Below are positions 11,981 to 25,085 of a DNA stretch of 64,000 nucleotides, one piece after another; the stretch's first letter is position 1; the number at the start of each line of letters is the position of its first letter. The translations under genes were made by a program, and so were the position numbers. This stretch comes from Glandiceps talaboti (lineage: Eukaryota > Hemichordata > Enteropneusta > Spengelidae): assembly GCF_964340395.1 (NCBI RefSeq), contig NC_135569.1, positions 15,696,019 to 15,760,018 on the forward strand, given 5' to 3'. Under the pieces are notes generated by a model that saw nothing but the letters and a program-made list of their open reading frames with translations, had not been told where the DNA came from and ran no database searches.

Positions 11981-14900
11981 GTAAGTTTAAATTATTTGCA
12001 TAAAAAATTGATGTAGTATTCAGTTGCGCGATAATGTTATTTTTTACCAAATACAAGCAGTAAATGAATACAAAGACGACTTTAATCTTGGACTACTTTC
12101 ACATCAAAACGGTCTTTCAAGAAGTTTGAATTTGATTAAATGAAAAATCTATAAAGTAAAAGAACTCACACGAAACAAAGGTACGTAATTTACAAGTAGA
12201 ATACATCCACTACTAATTAGAATCATAACATAGACAAAATAAGCTGAGGACATTATGAGATAAATATTGATAATATTACCTGATAAACATTGCAGCACAT
12301 GGCTAGTTCATTTCTAAGATTCAAACCATGGAAGATATGGTTATACGATGGAAAACCCAGCAGTTTTCATTCCTACTATTTCGCTAGCGCTGTTGATCTG
12401 TACAATCTCAGACCACTATATATAGAGAGAGGTCTGAGGTACAATTGGCAGGAAAAAACATCAATACCAATCAATTCCATATCATTAATACTATGATTGG
12501 CCGACTTAAAGTATTATAGAGGTAGCAACCTAGACTCCTTTTCAACTGAATTGAACATTTGTGACAATTGAATGTCTGTTCCCTATGTGCCATATACACA
12601 AAGTAAAAAAAGAAAATGATAAGTCGAGTGCACGAGATAAGTTGTGCGCTCGAGACAATATCTCCCATCTCGATCGAGCGCATGAGATATTTTTATTTTT
12701 TGCCTTTTGTAGATAGCACGTACAGGCTTTCATAGTTCCCATATCTAGGATAGTCTGGCCCACATAGGGTATTGAACACTTACATTGAATTATATTGGTG
12801 ACATTTCTCGTTGAACAACAGGTAATTATCATCGTCTGATGGAAAACTGTTCATTGAAAATTGTCTCCCTTAGACTGTATGAAACCTTTCCATGATATCG
12901 TCCCGAATATCTTCGATAACGGCCTCTCAGCCGACCCTTTATATACTGCTGGCATACATAATAAATGTATGTTAGACTAGAAAAAACAAAAAGGTCCGAC
13001 CTACCCATATTTTTGGCATTTCATTTTTTGGTGATGGGCAATATATCCTCAATGCCTGTTTCACATGTCAGTATAATGGCTGATTGATTACTCTTCACAC
13101 TTTGTTTCAAATTTATCTAAGGGGATTTCTCTATATTTTCTGAACAATACATGTGACCATATACATTTGAGTCAATTCCAAATTATATTATTTTATACAG
13201 TGGTTTACTTGGATCTGATGATGCATACAAGAGTGAATTGAGATTAAACTAAAGCTGTTGTATAACCAACGTTCAAAAAAGGAATGAGCAAAATTTACGA
13301 CAATGGGAAGGGTGCTGAGATTCAGTGAGAAATCATCGGGTCATTAAAATTCTGAAAAATGTTTTGCTCTTAATTTGTGATTTTTAGGAACCAAATCAAA
13401 TTTCAGGAGAAGTCATTTACCAAGACTAGTACCCATCCGCAAAATATCTTACAGCTTTGCCACAACCAAATAGACTTCATAGCCAGATAATATGTACTGT
13501 ATAGTATAATTCCGGTATTTCAATATATTCAAGAATCATAAGACTTTAAATTATGTCTATTGTTTGATATTTTATGTCTCTAAATGGCCTACTACATTGT
13601 CTTATTTCAAAAAACATTTTCACCTTTGGAGGTGTCTCCTCCCAATCAGTAGCAATCAAGGTGATAATTGTCTTTCTACCAAAATAAGGTGGAACGTGGC
13701 AGGCTAAGTACCTCCATCTATAGTTCTGATTTGAATTTGGTAATATCTGCCTGTCGACTACAGCATCTTTATTGTCTTTTTCGTATGTCATTTTCTCGTA
13801 TGCATCATATATCCATATATTATTTTCATCATAATAACAACGGTGATAGCTTTATTCTGACATTTCAATCATATTGTAAACATTATCTGACAGTTAATCG
13901 ACTCGTGTTTGTTTGAGTGATTGCCTGAAGAATTTCTTAATCAAGTTGCGATACCTTGAATCGAATTAATCATACATAGGGCGGATTATATGCCACTGTT
14001 GCTCTGTGAAGTGAACACAATAAGAACTGTTTTGTGAACATAACTTTGCTAATATTTTTCTTACCCATTTGGCTGAATTGGAAAATACCCCGGATGAAAC
14101 TGTTGCTTAGTAATAATAGATTGGTATACACTAACAGCCAACAAATTAACATGGTCTCACTTTCTGAATAGTCAATATTTAATCAATTTCTCAATATTGA
14201 AAGTGTTTATTAGTGCAGAACGTCTAGAAAATTAATTTTCCCTAACGAAGTGAAATTATCTCTGAAACATACGCAGTAAACTTCTCATCAACGTTAAGTG
14301 CTTGAATACATTTTATGCGCCGTTTTCTCTTCCAATCTCCTTTTCGAAAATATTTTATTTCAAATATTTTAGCTGGATAACTATCTCTATTGTAGAGTGA
14401 GAATTTGAATATGCATACAAGTTGTCTGGTCATAATGATAAAAACACTTTTTGTATTGTTGATCCTATGGAATAGCCACGTGTTCGTAGTCATGGTGACT
14501 CTAAATATACGTAAGAAAACAATCAGTGACAATATTAACAAATTAATTTGGTATCAACATGACTGACATAATGCCAAACCTAACCAAGAAGTCTATATAT
14601 TTATGTAGTGTATGTTGACAAGATTTAAGTAATCATTACCCAAGTTGTCCATTTATTGCATCCACTTGGAATTCTGTTGCAGGTCACTCATGAACATTGA
14701 TTCCAATTTATGTAAACAATGGAATGACATTGGTGGTTACATACTGTAAATGTCTGCCATTCGTTTTTCAAAGCATTGAATTGCTGTCATTCCACCTATA
14801 ATATAGAGTAGCGGCTGTCAATCCACTTATGCTATAGTGTATAGAGGATGTCATTCATCTAAGTGAATGTAGAAAAGGGTGTCATTCCACTGTTTGCATA

Positions 14901-16055
14901 CTGTAAATGCCTGTCATTCGATTTCTGTCATTCGGATTATTATTCGTTTTAGGATTACCCCTATCAATTTATTTAAAAATGTACTGACTTATCAGCCAGT
15001 TATAGCTGTAGAAGTGTAAATCTAAAAACAGAGAGAAGGGAGAAGGGTACATCCTAAATACGTGCATACATGTAGTGTTCAGTGATCTACAGTGGCCACA
15101 CAAACCAGATAGTAACACACATTCACTGTGAAGGGAAGGGATAAATCTGTATTGTGTGTATCTTACCATAACATAACATAACATAACATCTTGTGGCGAG
15201 TCTCACTGAACTTGATGTTTCATCAAATGACTATTGCATTAGTAAATTGCATGATAAGTGAGAAAAAGAGAGCGTCAAAACAGACTATCGGCGGTCTACC
15301 GGAGCAGGCACGAACTTATATACATTTAACTTACCTATTGTTCTCGCGTTCTGGGCTTATGACGTCATACAGCGGACGAGTTTCGTCTCAGTAGCAAACA
15401 ATGACAGACAGAATTTATCTGAGAGATACGAATCTTCTTTCAACGACGACTTTACCATGTTCTATGGATCAATTAGGCTTTATAAATTGTACATGTGTAA
15501 CTGTCTTACGATATCAGCAATAGCGAAAATGATATGGTAGTAAGATCTAGTGAGAGAATCGGGTTGATTGTCAAATAGTGGGGTGTATACTAAAATCTCA
15601 GGCGACTATAGCTAGAGACAAAGTGGTCTGAGAAGAATATATAGGAGCACATCGTAGACCGAATATAGAGTATAACAATGTGACTTTATTTGAGTAGATA
15701 GATAGCGATGAGATTGGATGAGGCAGGGTTCCGTCCGCCCCTGACTAACGTTATCTCCAGAGTGTTTGCCAAAAGTACAGAAACTGCAACAGATAAACTT
15801 ATATGACTCTTTTATTCTAATTACATAAAACAATACAACATACATATCAAATTAGCGTCACTACTGCGATATGCTGGCAATCTGCATCACAACAATACAT
15901 AGCATATCTATCCATAACAGTCGACGCCAATCACTACACTCGAAATAGACACATTGTCGGAAATATTGTTATCCGCTAAAGTGGAAAGTATAGATTTATG
16001 ACAATGTTCTGCCTCACTAAAGGTTTATCCCAAGCCGTATAAATAAAAATGTAGT
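11981..16055. other. Gene A intron 1, proximal part
   Basis: No exon was found. It contains a hairpin of ctcagacc/ggtctgag at 12401-12440, degenerate ctcgag/gcgc repeats at 12620-12690, and short direct repeats of tgtcattc words at 14750-14940. An 81-codon minus-strand open stretch at 13546-13791 lacks splice support. Confidence 0.5.
13880..14030 (+). repeat. Degenerate copy of the gene A promoter region
   Basis: The block shares, in order, tgacagtta, tcg, cgtgtt, tttgagt, ttgcgatac, ttgaat, attaat and gtgaag with 11700-11855. The TATATAA is replaced by a weaker attatat, and no ATG with a signal peptide follows. It therefore looks like a non-functional duplicate inside intron 1. Confidence 0.5.
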
Positions 16056-16820
16056 TGGCTATGGGCGTGGTCTTGTTGCTAGGCATATTTGCATACATTT
16101 TTTGTGAATATTTATTCACTTACCTACCCATCCCAGTTGTTATCTTTGTAATATGCATAATCATTTCGCTGTTGATAAGGGCGTGGTCGTCGTTGCTAGG
16201 ACCGATTGTTTCAATATTGTTTTCAACAATAACTGCAGAATAATACCTTCAGAAAAATTCCCATCAAGTTTCAATCCCATTCACCATGCAGTTTCATGAT
16301 ATAAGTTTTTGACCAAAATTTAGATTTTAAGACCTAATTTGCATATCGCTGATGGGATTATCACTTTGTGAATACAGCTTTATCCAGAGCTTTATCCACA
16401 CATCTCTAAGATGCATCCTCATTAAATTCTTGCCCAATCTGCTCAGTAGTTTTGGAATTATAGATTTTTAACCAAGAAGACACTATTTTATATCTAATTT
16501 GCATATCACTGATGGGATCATCATATCATGAACAATTCTTAATTTAAACACCCCTAAGAATGTTCCCGTCAAATTTCAGAATGAACTGCTCAGTAGTTTT
16601 TTAGTTTAAGTTTTTTGACGGTAATATACCCACCAAATATCTTGACAATTGGTCCAGCGGTTTTTGAGTTGTTTACACACACACACATATATATATATAC
16701 ACACACACTCGTCCACACAGACATAGACATACAGACATTTTGACATGCCTATAGTACTACTAAATCTTATCAGTTCAGTTGTGATAAAATCGGACAGATA
16801 ACCACAGGGGACAGCAAGCA
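16056..16820. mobile_element. Unclassified interspersed repeat with internal repeats
   Basis: It contains ggcgtggtc..gttgctagg twice (16064 and 16181) and taatttgcatat..ctgatggga twice (about 16335 and 16495). It ends in (ca/ta)n followed by acagacatagacatacagac. The layout resembles the repeats near 60424-60840, which also end in acagacagacag-type words. No protein frame was recognised. Confidence 0.5.
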
Positions 16821-16829
16821 TGTACTTGA

Positions 16830-17340
16830 TTGATCAATCGATCGATTTATTTCAATAATTGATTATTTCATTGAATTATTGATCAATTGATTTTTGCGGT
16901 AACTTACTTTTTGTGTGGTATTGATCAATTGACTAATTGATTTTTGTAGTGATGTAAAACGTTTTCTTTCCCTGGCTACTTTTCTCTCTTTCAGCTGTAC
17001 ACAATTCTAGCTTTATTGACCAGATAAAGACATCTTGTCCATTCTTAAAACACCCCTAACAGCCCTCTTTTATATTAGCTTGCACATGACTGAGTGTTTG
17101 TTTTGTGTGATAATCTCCCAGAATATAAGGCATCTGGTCCGAGCCTGGAGTAATAATTGTAAAGCGCTTTGAGCACGGAGTGGGAAAGTGCTATATAGGT
17201 ACCCAACATTATTATTATTATAAGAGATTGCAAATTGTCGCGGCAAACCCCCCCCCTCCTCCGGTTCCCATGGTAATTATGAGATTAGGGGGTGTTTAAA
17301 GTTAGATGAGAGGTGAAGAATGGACAAGATGTCTTAGTCG
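16830..17340. mobile_element. Long inverted-repeat element, copy 2, split by a SINE
   Basis: It shares tcaattgactaattgattttt, cttttctctctttcagctgta and gataatctcccagaa with the element at 6768-7247. The right arm (gagattagg..gtgtttaaa, gacaagatgtctta) is the inverse of the left. A SINE/L2-type tail is inserted at about 17140-17225. Confidence 0.65.
17140..17225 (+). mobile_element. SINE 3' tail (L2-like), 5' truncated
   Basis: The motif gtaaagcgctttgagcacgg, then aaagtgctatatagg and an (att)n end, is the classic L2-type tail. The same tail, diverged, ends the tRNA-headed SINE on the minus strand at 21910-22275. Confidence 0.7.
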
Positions 17341-18373
17341 TCATTCCTTAAATTCTTCTAATGAATATTAACTAGGCATGTCGTATGACGTCATACCATC
17401 ACAAGGAAAACCAGAAATTTCATAATTGTCTTACAATTTTACGTCATTTTTTTTATCGAAATTTAGTGAGTAGTCACCTTTTTTTAAAAATGAAAATACA
17501 CAATGCAGCTGTTTAACATGCACTATGTGCAATGAGCACATAGTCGTACGTCGTACTATTTGTAGGACAGAAAACGGCATATTGTGGCTTTGCATGTCTT
17601 GATACTCAAATGCCTTCTTGGAGGTAAAATTTTCTATGGGCTCTCGAATAAATGTATTTTATTTGAGACGAAATATTTGGACTGGGTCGTTTAACGAGCC
17701 TCTGAAAATAAATGCACCGATGATGTGATATCACAGTGCTCCTGTCCTCAAATGATAAAATCAGAAAATAAAAGCCATTGGCAAACAAAACACCGCAAAA
17801 TTTACAACATTTTCACGTATGTCGAGCCTAGCAATTCCATTTATTTTACCCACTTCTAACTTAAGGAAACATTATTACTAAATGTTATACATTACACTAT
17901 TCCACTTTGATGAGGGAGATCATAGTGTTGACCTAAGTCCCGATAATGCCTGTAGCGTTGCCATCTAGTCTTGATCTTCAGCTCTACCAATTACATTCAA
18001 ACATAGGTACTACTGATTAATGCAGTATCTTTACACAAATTCACTTGGGTAGTAAAAGTAGGAAACAACGATTAATGTGGTGGCAGCAGTGGAATAACGT
18101 CCTTAACTAGTGATTCTGGAACTTGTGTCCATGAATGTTTTTGACATCAGAATAGGGGGAAGGTCATGTTTTACAGAACGGAAATTGAGAGAGGGCCACG
18201 GAACGAAATCGGTGAAGGGGCACATTTCAGAATTCAAAATTGTGGAGTTAAAGTTGTGGCCATGTAGACTTGACGGAACGGATCGTAAATTCAAATTTGC
18301 AAAATGTCAGTTAGGACAGCGGAATAGTTTAGCGATAGCCTACAAGTAGGCTAATATGGTCCCGTGTGAATTA

Positions 18374-18713
<340 letters not shown>

Positions 18714-19420
18714 ACAAATGTAAGCACCTAGGGAACGAGCAGACTTTATGGCAAGGGAAGCCTGGGGGAAGCCTGAGGAGAAAATATTTTGGTCACATTT
18801 TATACGTATCCCCTCCCCCTTCGCTTTCAAAAAATGCCACCCTTCCCTCCGAAATGAACCCAAGAAATTGTGTTCTTGGTCTTCTCCGAAGGCTACAGAG
18901 ATTGTTAAATGTGCAATTATACGGTACTCCATCCTGTCAGCGTCCATACATAAAAACAAATTCCTTTACAAACAGATGTGGGCTTTGCAAGCAGTGATCA
19001 CACTTTCGGCTGTCTCCTACTTGGAGATACTTAGCCAGCAGGGCTTTCCTTTTCAATCTTGATTTGGGGAGAAACAACACCACCATGATCGCTAGTGGGG
19101 AGAGCGTGAACGGGAGTGTCTTCCTCCCACGATGAGCACTATTTTGAAAATAAGGACACGTAGAAGGCCACAGACTTAACATTTCAAACCATACACATTA
19201 TTGAAAGCCATAGAGTACTAGAATATTTTACAAATGTATTCGGTAAATGGCCACTCCTTAGGTTTAATTTTGTTCAAATCATGAGCAACATATTTCGAGC
19301 CTCCTCCTTCAGACAATCAGAATTTTCAAGCCCCCTCCCCCTTTGCACCTCAAATTATTTTCGTGCCCCCCCTATTTTCTTCTCAGCCCCTCGCCATAAA
19401 TTCTGCACGTTTCTCCCTAC

Positions 19421-19566
<146 letters not shown>

Positions 19567-19744
19567 CCGTTGTGTCTATTTTAATAGTCGTGGTAAGAAA
19601 GACACATTTTTTCGACTTGAATTTGTCTACGTAAACAAAACGTGATTTCAAACAATATTGGTATATAATTGTAGCTCTATGGATTCCACAGACTTTGCTA
19701 ACTGAACCACCGAGTAATCATACGTAATATTTAATCTATTTCAG

Positions 19745-20371
19745 GTACTACATCACAGGGTTATAATGCACTGAAGTTAGAAAGTCTAACAACTGATGTA
19801 GCGGTGAATACTAGTATGCCTAACCTTACAGCGATGACGATGTGTTCATGGGTGAAAGTTGGCGATGGTAGTGGGAGTGATGATACACTTGTCTCGTATC
19901 ATACTGTATCCGATAGGGATGAATTAGTTTTGTATGTCCTGAATTCTTTAAAGTTATTTGTCATAAGCACTGTAAAAGACACATCGTTAAACTTTACTGA
20001 TGGTAGCTGGCATAGCCTGTGCGCTACATGGGATTCTATCAACGGAGATTGGGCAGTTTATGTCAATGGTACAATGAGAGAAGGTGGCACGGGTTTTCAG
20101 TCTGGTCAGACCATAACAGGTGGTGGGACTTTGGTTCTAGGACAAGAGCAGGATTCCATAAGAGGAGGATACGAGAAAAAAGCGGCTCTCAAAGGAACTA
20201 TAGCTTATCTACAAATTTGGTCTAGAGCTCTAAGTGCTGATGAGATTGCTGCCATTGACTGCTGTAGTCATGGTGACGTCTACACGTGGAATGTCAATGA
20301 CCTTGATATTAAAGGAGACGCTCGACTTGTGTATAATGAGATATGTGGTGATGATTGTACTAGTGTTAGCG
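19745..20371 (+). CDS. Gene A exon 2: pentraxin/LamG-like domain 1
   Basis: This 627-bp exon is bounded by tttcag at 19744 and gtaagt at 20372. It enters and leaves in phase 1, so it is a symmetric, shuffling-competent module (protein residues 36-244). The domain is a concanavalin-A-like jelly roll of the pentraxin/Laminin_G_3 type. It shows TMCSWVKVGDG near the start, DGSWHSLCATWDS and GDWAVYVNGT in the centre, then VLGQEQDSIRGGY and YLQIWSRALSADEI. The last two are hallmark pentraxin segments (calcium-site QEQDS, then the W-R-L-x-x-x-E-I helix). The role expected from the family is calcium-dependent ligand or carbohydrate binding outside the cell. A second copy follows at 22870. Confidence 0.88.
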
Positions 20372-21164
20372 GTAAGTAAATCGGATTTCGTAAACAAAAC
20401 TTATTAAATTATAATCCATCAATTTATATAGCGCCCTCAGTGCTAAAATTGGTTATTTTGTTTTAATTATCAAAGTACAGTAAATGGATATTATTAAAGT
20501 TTTTTATCTATCCACTTCTATCTTTTACGTATTATTTGACTTGCGTGTTTTGTGAGAAATAGTTTTACCTTTCTCATATGGACATTGTATGTTGCATGTG
20601 TTCTGTGGGCCGTAAATAGACCGCCAATAGGCCGCCAGCACATTTCATGTGTTGTGCCAGGCATAAAAAAACCCGTATCTGTGACCGTAAATAGACATTT
20701 GCAACATCTGTGGATACTCTTGCTGGAGAAATCGCCAAGATAACTTCATACAACCTCTTATCACTATTCATTCTTCATCAAAATTAAAAATCTTGCTTTC
20801 CGGTCCATATTAAGGAAAGTACGAGCGAAAATCCAGGTCGAAATTTCCGGAGATCAGGTATAGTTCATTAAATCGCCGTAACATCAGTATTTCAACAAAT
20901 AATTCACAGATAGATATTACTTTCACAAAATAAGAGATGTCAGGTGAGGTTTGTACAGTATATAAAATGGTGAACTCTAGTGAAAGTTACGACTAATTGG
21001 AAATACGCGCAACTCAACTTTTGCAGAAGTGGATATTTATGATGTGTCGACCGGAGTTCCAAATCTATGTTTTATTGATCACAATGTCATCGCAATGTGT
21101 CTTGTAGCGCAGAATTTTCCTTTTCGGTGATAGTAGTTGCAAACAAGGAATGCCTTTGCAGTGA
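20372..21164. other. Intron between the two pentraxin exons, no gene seen
   Basis: It includes a foldback-like segment near 20586-20710 (gttgcatgtg against catttgcaac, with ccgtaaatagac repeated). Nothing coding was recognised. Confidence 0.5.
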
Positions 21165-21909
21165 TCAATGTGGTGGCGCGCAGCAGTGGGATAGCTTCCT
21201 TGCCATTGATTCTGGAACTTGTGTTCATTTTCATACCTGACTTCATTTACACCCATGTTGGCATCTCGATATATAGGAGAGGGTCATGTTTTAAAGAAAG
21301 GAAATTGAGAGAGGGGTTCTTTTTAGGAAACGGAGTCGAGGACATTTTAGAATTAAAAGCTGTGGGGTTAAGGTTGTGGCCCCGTGTGAATCTATCTATA
21401 TATTTATCTACCTACTTATCTGTAGCACCTACCTACCTACATACCTATGCAACGAGCTGAATTTATGGCAGAAAATATTTTGACTACACTTTTTTTTACG
21501 TTACTCCCAACCTACCTATCTGTAGTTCCAACCTACCTACCTACATACATACATATGACACGAGCTGAATTTATGGTAGAAAATATTTTGACTAACCTTT
21601 TTTACGCAACTCCCAACCCATTTGCTTTAAGATGTCACCCCCTCCAAAAAAAGAAGAAGGAAAAGAAACCATAAATGTTATTGCCCTCCCTGAAGGCTAC
21701 ACAGAGACTTTCCAATGTGCATTATATGGTACCCACCAGTCATTAGTGTCCATACATATTTTCTTTACAAATAGATGTGAGTTTTGCTGAACCTATACTG
21801 AAATGTAGCCTATATTTGGATTCTTGGAGGTACTTATCCTGCATGCTGTTTTGAAAATAAGGATATTACTGAGGCCATTTAGAGGCATAGCATTTCACGC
21901 AATATGAAA

Positions 21910-22275
21910 AATGAATAAATTAATTTTGGTTTGTATATTACACTTTCCCATTATTTGCTCAAAGAGTTTTACAATTATTACCCATGGCATAGATCTATCG
22001 TGGTACAACTGTCCTTTACTTTGTCAACTCCCTTGAGAGCATGCAATCGATTACAGCCACTATACGCGCATAGGATTAAAACACTCACATATAGCAACCT
22101 CTATCGTACCAGGTCCCCAATTATACAGCTAGGTAGACTGAGACATAGTTGTGGTTCAAATCTTGCCCACGGATGTCAGCCAATCAGAAACAAATGACAG
22201 CGACGGGGCTCGAACCTGCAACCTGCAGATTCAAAGCCGACCACTCTAACAATTGGTCCATGACTCCAATATACA
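21910..22275 (-). mobile_element. tRNA-derived SINE with L2-like tail
   Basis: Read on the minus strand from about 22270, the head has an A-box-like tggaccaattgttagagtgg and a perfect B box (ggttcgagccc). A body follows with gtctacctagctgtataa and ggggacctgg, then the tail gtaaaactctttgagcaaat and gggaaagtg. The head is tRNA-like but has no proper acceptor stem, so it is a SINE rather than a tRNA gene. Confidence 0.75.
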
Positions 22276-22552
22276 TAATTGAAAGCCACAGAGTTCTTGA
22301 ATATTGGCTCCAATATCAAATTTTACTCCCATTGCATTATTATATGGATATATATTGACTACACTTTAACCTACAAAGAAATATTAAGGCAGACACATAC
22401 ATTTGCTTGGTTATTGACTGACTCGTAATTAAATATATGGTGTGTAATTAAAATGAGCAATTTTACAAACGTATATTTTAGACAATCAAAAGTTTCAACC
22501 CCCTTCGCACGCCAAATTAGTTTTGTGTCCCTATTTTCTCCTCAGCCCATCA

Positions 22553-22553
22553 A

Positions 22554-22643
<90 letters not shown>

Positions 22644-22682
22644 CCTCTGTCTGTCTGTCTGAACCTCTGTCTGTCCCTATGT
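22553..22682. repeat. TGTC tetranucleotide tract
   Basis: (tgtc)n at the position paralogous to the (tatc)n tract of the first pentraxin block. Confidence 0.95.
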
Positions 22683-22869
22683 CTGTGTTTGTTGTATCTA
22701 TGTTAATAATAGTTGTCAGAACTTACAGATACATTTTCTCGTCTTCAAAAATGTCACACTGCAAACAATATTCGCGTATGATTGTAGCTCTAGCGATTCC
22801 ACAAAATAAACTAAAGCATTGCTAACTATAAAACCAAGTAATCATACTTAACATCTGTTCTATATCCAG

Positions 22870-23481
22870 GTACTACATCACAGGATTATAATGCACTGAA
22901 GTTAGAAAGTCTGACAACTGATGTAGCTGTGATAACTAGTATGCCTGACCTAACAGCGATGACGATGTGTGTATGGGTGAAAGTTGACAATGGTAATACA
23001 GTTATCTCTTATGCTGTACCAAATGAGGATAATGAAATTTTATTCGAAGTCCGACCATCCGCATTACTTATCAAGGGTAGTAAAGAATACACATCTTTAA
23101 ACTTTGCTGATGGTAGCTGGCATAGCCTGTGCACTACATGGGATTCTATCAACGGAGATTGGGCAGTTTATGGCAATGGTACAATGAGAAAAGGTGGCAC
23201 GGGTTGTCAGTCTGGTCAGACCATAACAGGTGGTGGGTCTCTGGTTCTAGGACAAGAGCAGGATTCCATAAGAGGGGGATACCATACTGATCAGGCTCTT
23301 ATGGGAACTATAGCTTATCTTCAAATTTGGTCTAGAGCTCTAAGTGCTGATGAGATTGCTACCATTGACTGCTCTAGCAATGGTGACGTCTACACGTGGA
23401 ATGTCAATGACCTTGATATTAAAGGAGACGCTCGACTTGTGTGTACTGAGATATATGGTAATGATTGTCTTGATGTTTACG
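22870..23481 (+). CDS. Gene A exon 3: pentraxin/LamG-like domain 2
   Basis: This 612-bp exon is bounded by tatccag and gtaagt and is phase 1 at both ends (residues 245-448). It is closely similar to exon 2 throughout (DGSWHSLCTTWDS, QEQDSIRGGY, YLQIWSRALSADEI, DVYTWNVNDLDIKGDARLV). Differences concentrate in the segment after TMCVWVKV (shorter here by about five residues) and in isolated changes. VYVNGT becomes VYGNGT, GTGFQSG becomes GTGCQSG, and a late VYNEIC becomes VCTEIY. The cysteine pattern therefore differs from copy 1. Joining to the exon at 25323 (G plus AA gives Glu) keeps the frame open. Confidence 0.87.
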
Positions 23482-24269
23482 GTAAGTAAATCAGATTTGA
23501 ATGCTAATCCATCAATTGATATCAGTGGTATTTTTTTGTAATTTTGTTGTAAAGATCAAAGTACAGTCAATGTGTGTTAGGGTTAGGGTTATGTTAAATG
23601 TGTTTATCTACATTTACTCTGATGACTTATACCCCTTTTGCTATTTGAAATGCATGTTTTGTGAGAAATAGTTATGCCTCTACCCCCTCATAATATGTAT
23701 TCTCCCTTCACTTAGGTAGCATTTGGTATTTCGGTGATGAAATGGTCTTTTTAATTCTAAAATCATCTAACAGATCCAATGTATAAATTATTTATATAAA
23801 TGTACTCATATCTAACGTTGTTTATCCATCGTAGTAAAATCAAAATACCGAAGTTGACAACATGTGAATAGTTTTAGTGAAATGTTGTTTTTCTCATGAC
23901 CCTACATTCCTTTGATTAAAAAAAAATGATGAAATGACATTGACGCCCTCTACCGACAGACCAGAAGAAAATTATAACGTCAATGAATTTAACATGGCAA
24001 GACTACAAGTTCGTCTCTGGGCGAAAATTGTTATTTATCATTGGAATTCAGGACTTTTGTTTGATAAAAGAAATTGTTGATAGTTTAAGAAATTTCCTTC
24101 TGATTCTAATTGTCATCTCTAAGGTATCCTGACTGTTGAAAGTATGATAATGAATTGAAGGCATCATAAAAATGTACACAGTCTTTTTTTTTATATAAAC
24201 GACCGACCTTTCCATTTTAAGGAAAAAATAAACAGGGTCGCCCTGATATGAAGTTTGCAACTATAACAG
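23482..24269. other. Intron, no gene seen
   Basis: AT-rich intron. It includes gtgttagggttagggttatg near 23574-23593, which is only about two telomere-like repeats and too short to be meaningful. Confidence 0.6.
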
Positions 24270-24490
24270 GTCACATAACTAAGCCACTACCAACAAAAAC
24301 AATATTAGCTACACTAGGTCACATAATGACGTCACCATCACCATCAACTACACCAAGTTCTACAATGACGTCACCATCACCATCAACTACACCAAGTTCT
24401 ACAATGACGTCACCATCACCATCAACTACACCAAGTTCTACAATGACGTCACCATCACCATCAACTACAACAGTTCCCACAATGGCGTGA
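24270..24490 (+). pseudogene. Mucin-like PST exon of gene A, apparently disabled
   Basis: An acceptor (actataacag) enters phase 1, which suits the upstream pentraxin exon. The frame reads HITKPLPTKTILATLGHIM and then four copies of a 13-residue TSPSPSTTPSSTM-type repeat (39-bp DNA unit). It then meets TGA at 24488-24490 with no convincing donor. Repeat-like sequence continues in another frame (ATMTSLSPSSTP, about 24510-24545) and runs straight into a LINE fragment. My reading is a former O-glycosylated linker exon broken by an indel and a retroelement insertion. Skipping it preserves the gene A frame. An alternative is a short secreted isoform ending here. Confidence 0.55.
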
Positions 24491-24529
24491 TTACCACCAC
24501 ATACCAGATGCTACAATGACGTCATTATC

Positions 24530-25085
24530 ACCATCATCCACACCACTGTCGTACAATGTCACAATCAAGGGTGTAGATGTGGTCAGAGTTGATACCTACC
24601 AATACTTAGGGCTTGTCCTTGATAGTACCCATATTGAGTTTATTTATAAGAAGTTATTGAACTCCTGTATGTATTACTTGAGAAATGTACGATATTTTAA
24701 TGTACAACCTGATATTTTAATCATTATTTTCTGGAGCTGTGGTAAACAGTGTTTTTAGTTACTGTATTGTTTGCTGGGGTGGGAATATCCCAAAATAAGA
24801 GAACGAGAGATTAGATGAAATAGTTAGAAAGGCAGGGTGGTGATCAGTAGAAATCAGTGGACGGTGGACTCTACTACGAGCGACTTGAAGACAATCTTAC
24901 GCGCTGCGGTACTGACAGACGAGACATACCCATATAGACAGGAAATAGACAACAGACGAATTGACAAAAGTGATAGGCTGATGTTGTCGTCTGCTCACAC
25001 TAACCGTTGTATTATTAACTCTTTTATTCCCCAAGCTATCACAATTTTAAACAGAAATTTTAATAGAACAACTTGAGTCATTTTA
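24530..25085 (+). mobile_element. 5'-truncated LINE fragment (RT C-terminal part)
   Basis: Frames read NVTIKGVDVVRVDTYQYLGL, typical of the thumb region of Jockey/CR1-type non-LTR reverse transcriptases. A second frame reads NRCIINSFIPQAITILN and stops at 25076, which is the usual C-terminal end. Stops and frameshifts separate the pieces, so it is dead. It abuts the mucin-like repeats of gene A. Confidence 0.75.

Larger units (their letters stand above)
21165..23600 (+). repeat. Duplicated block, second copy (with pentraxin exon 2)
   Basis: It is colinear with 18060-20560. It differs by a full SINE insertion (21910-22275), a different tetranucleotide motif upstream of the exon, and a 15-bp shorter exon. 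Confidence 0.8.

Noticed and set aside
13546-13791. 81-codon minus-strand frame inside gene A intron 1
   Set aside because: No paired splice sites, no domain, and length expected in this much DNA.
22195-22275. Possible tRNA gene on the minus strand
   Set aside because: Internal promoter boxes are good, but acceptor-stem pairing is absent and the sequence continues into a SINE body and tail.
23574-23593. Telomere-like TTAGGG repeats
   Set aside because: Only about two and a half copies in intron DNA, which is within chance and common motif noise.
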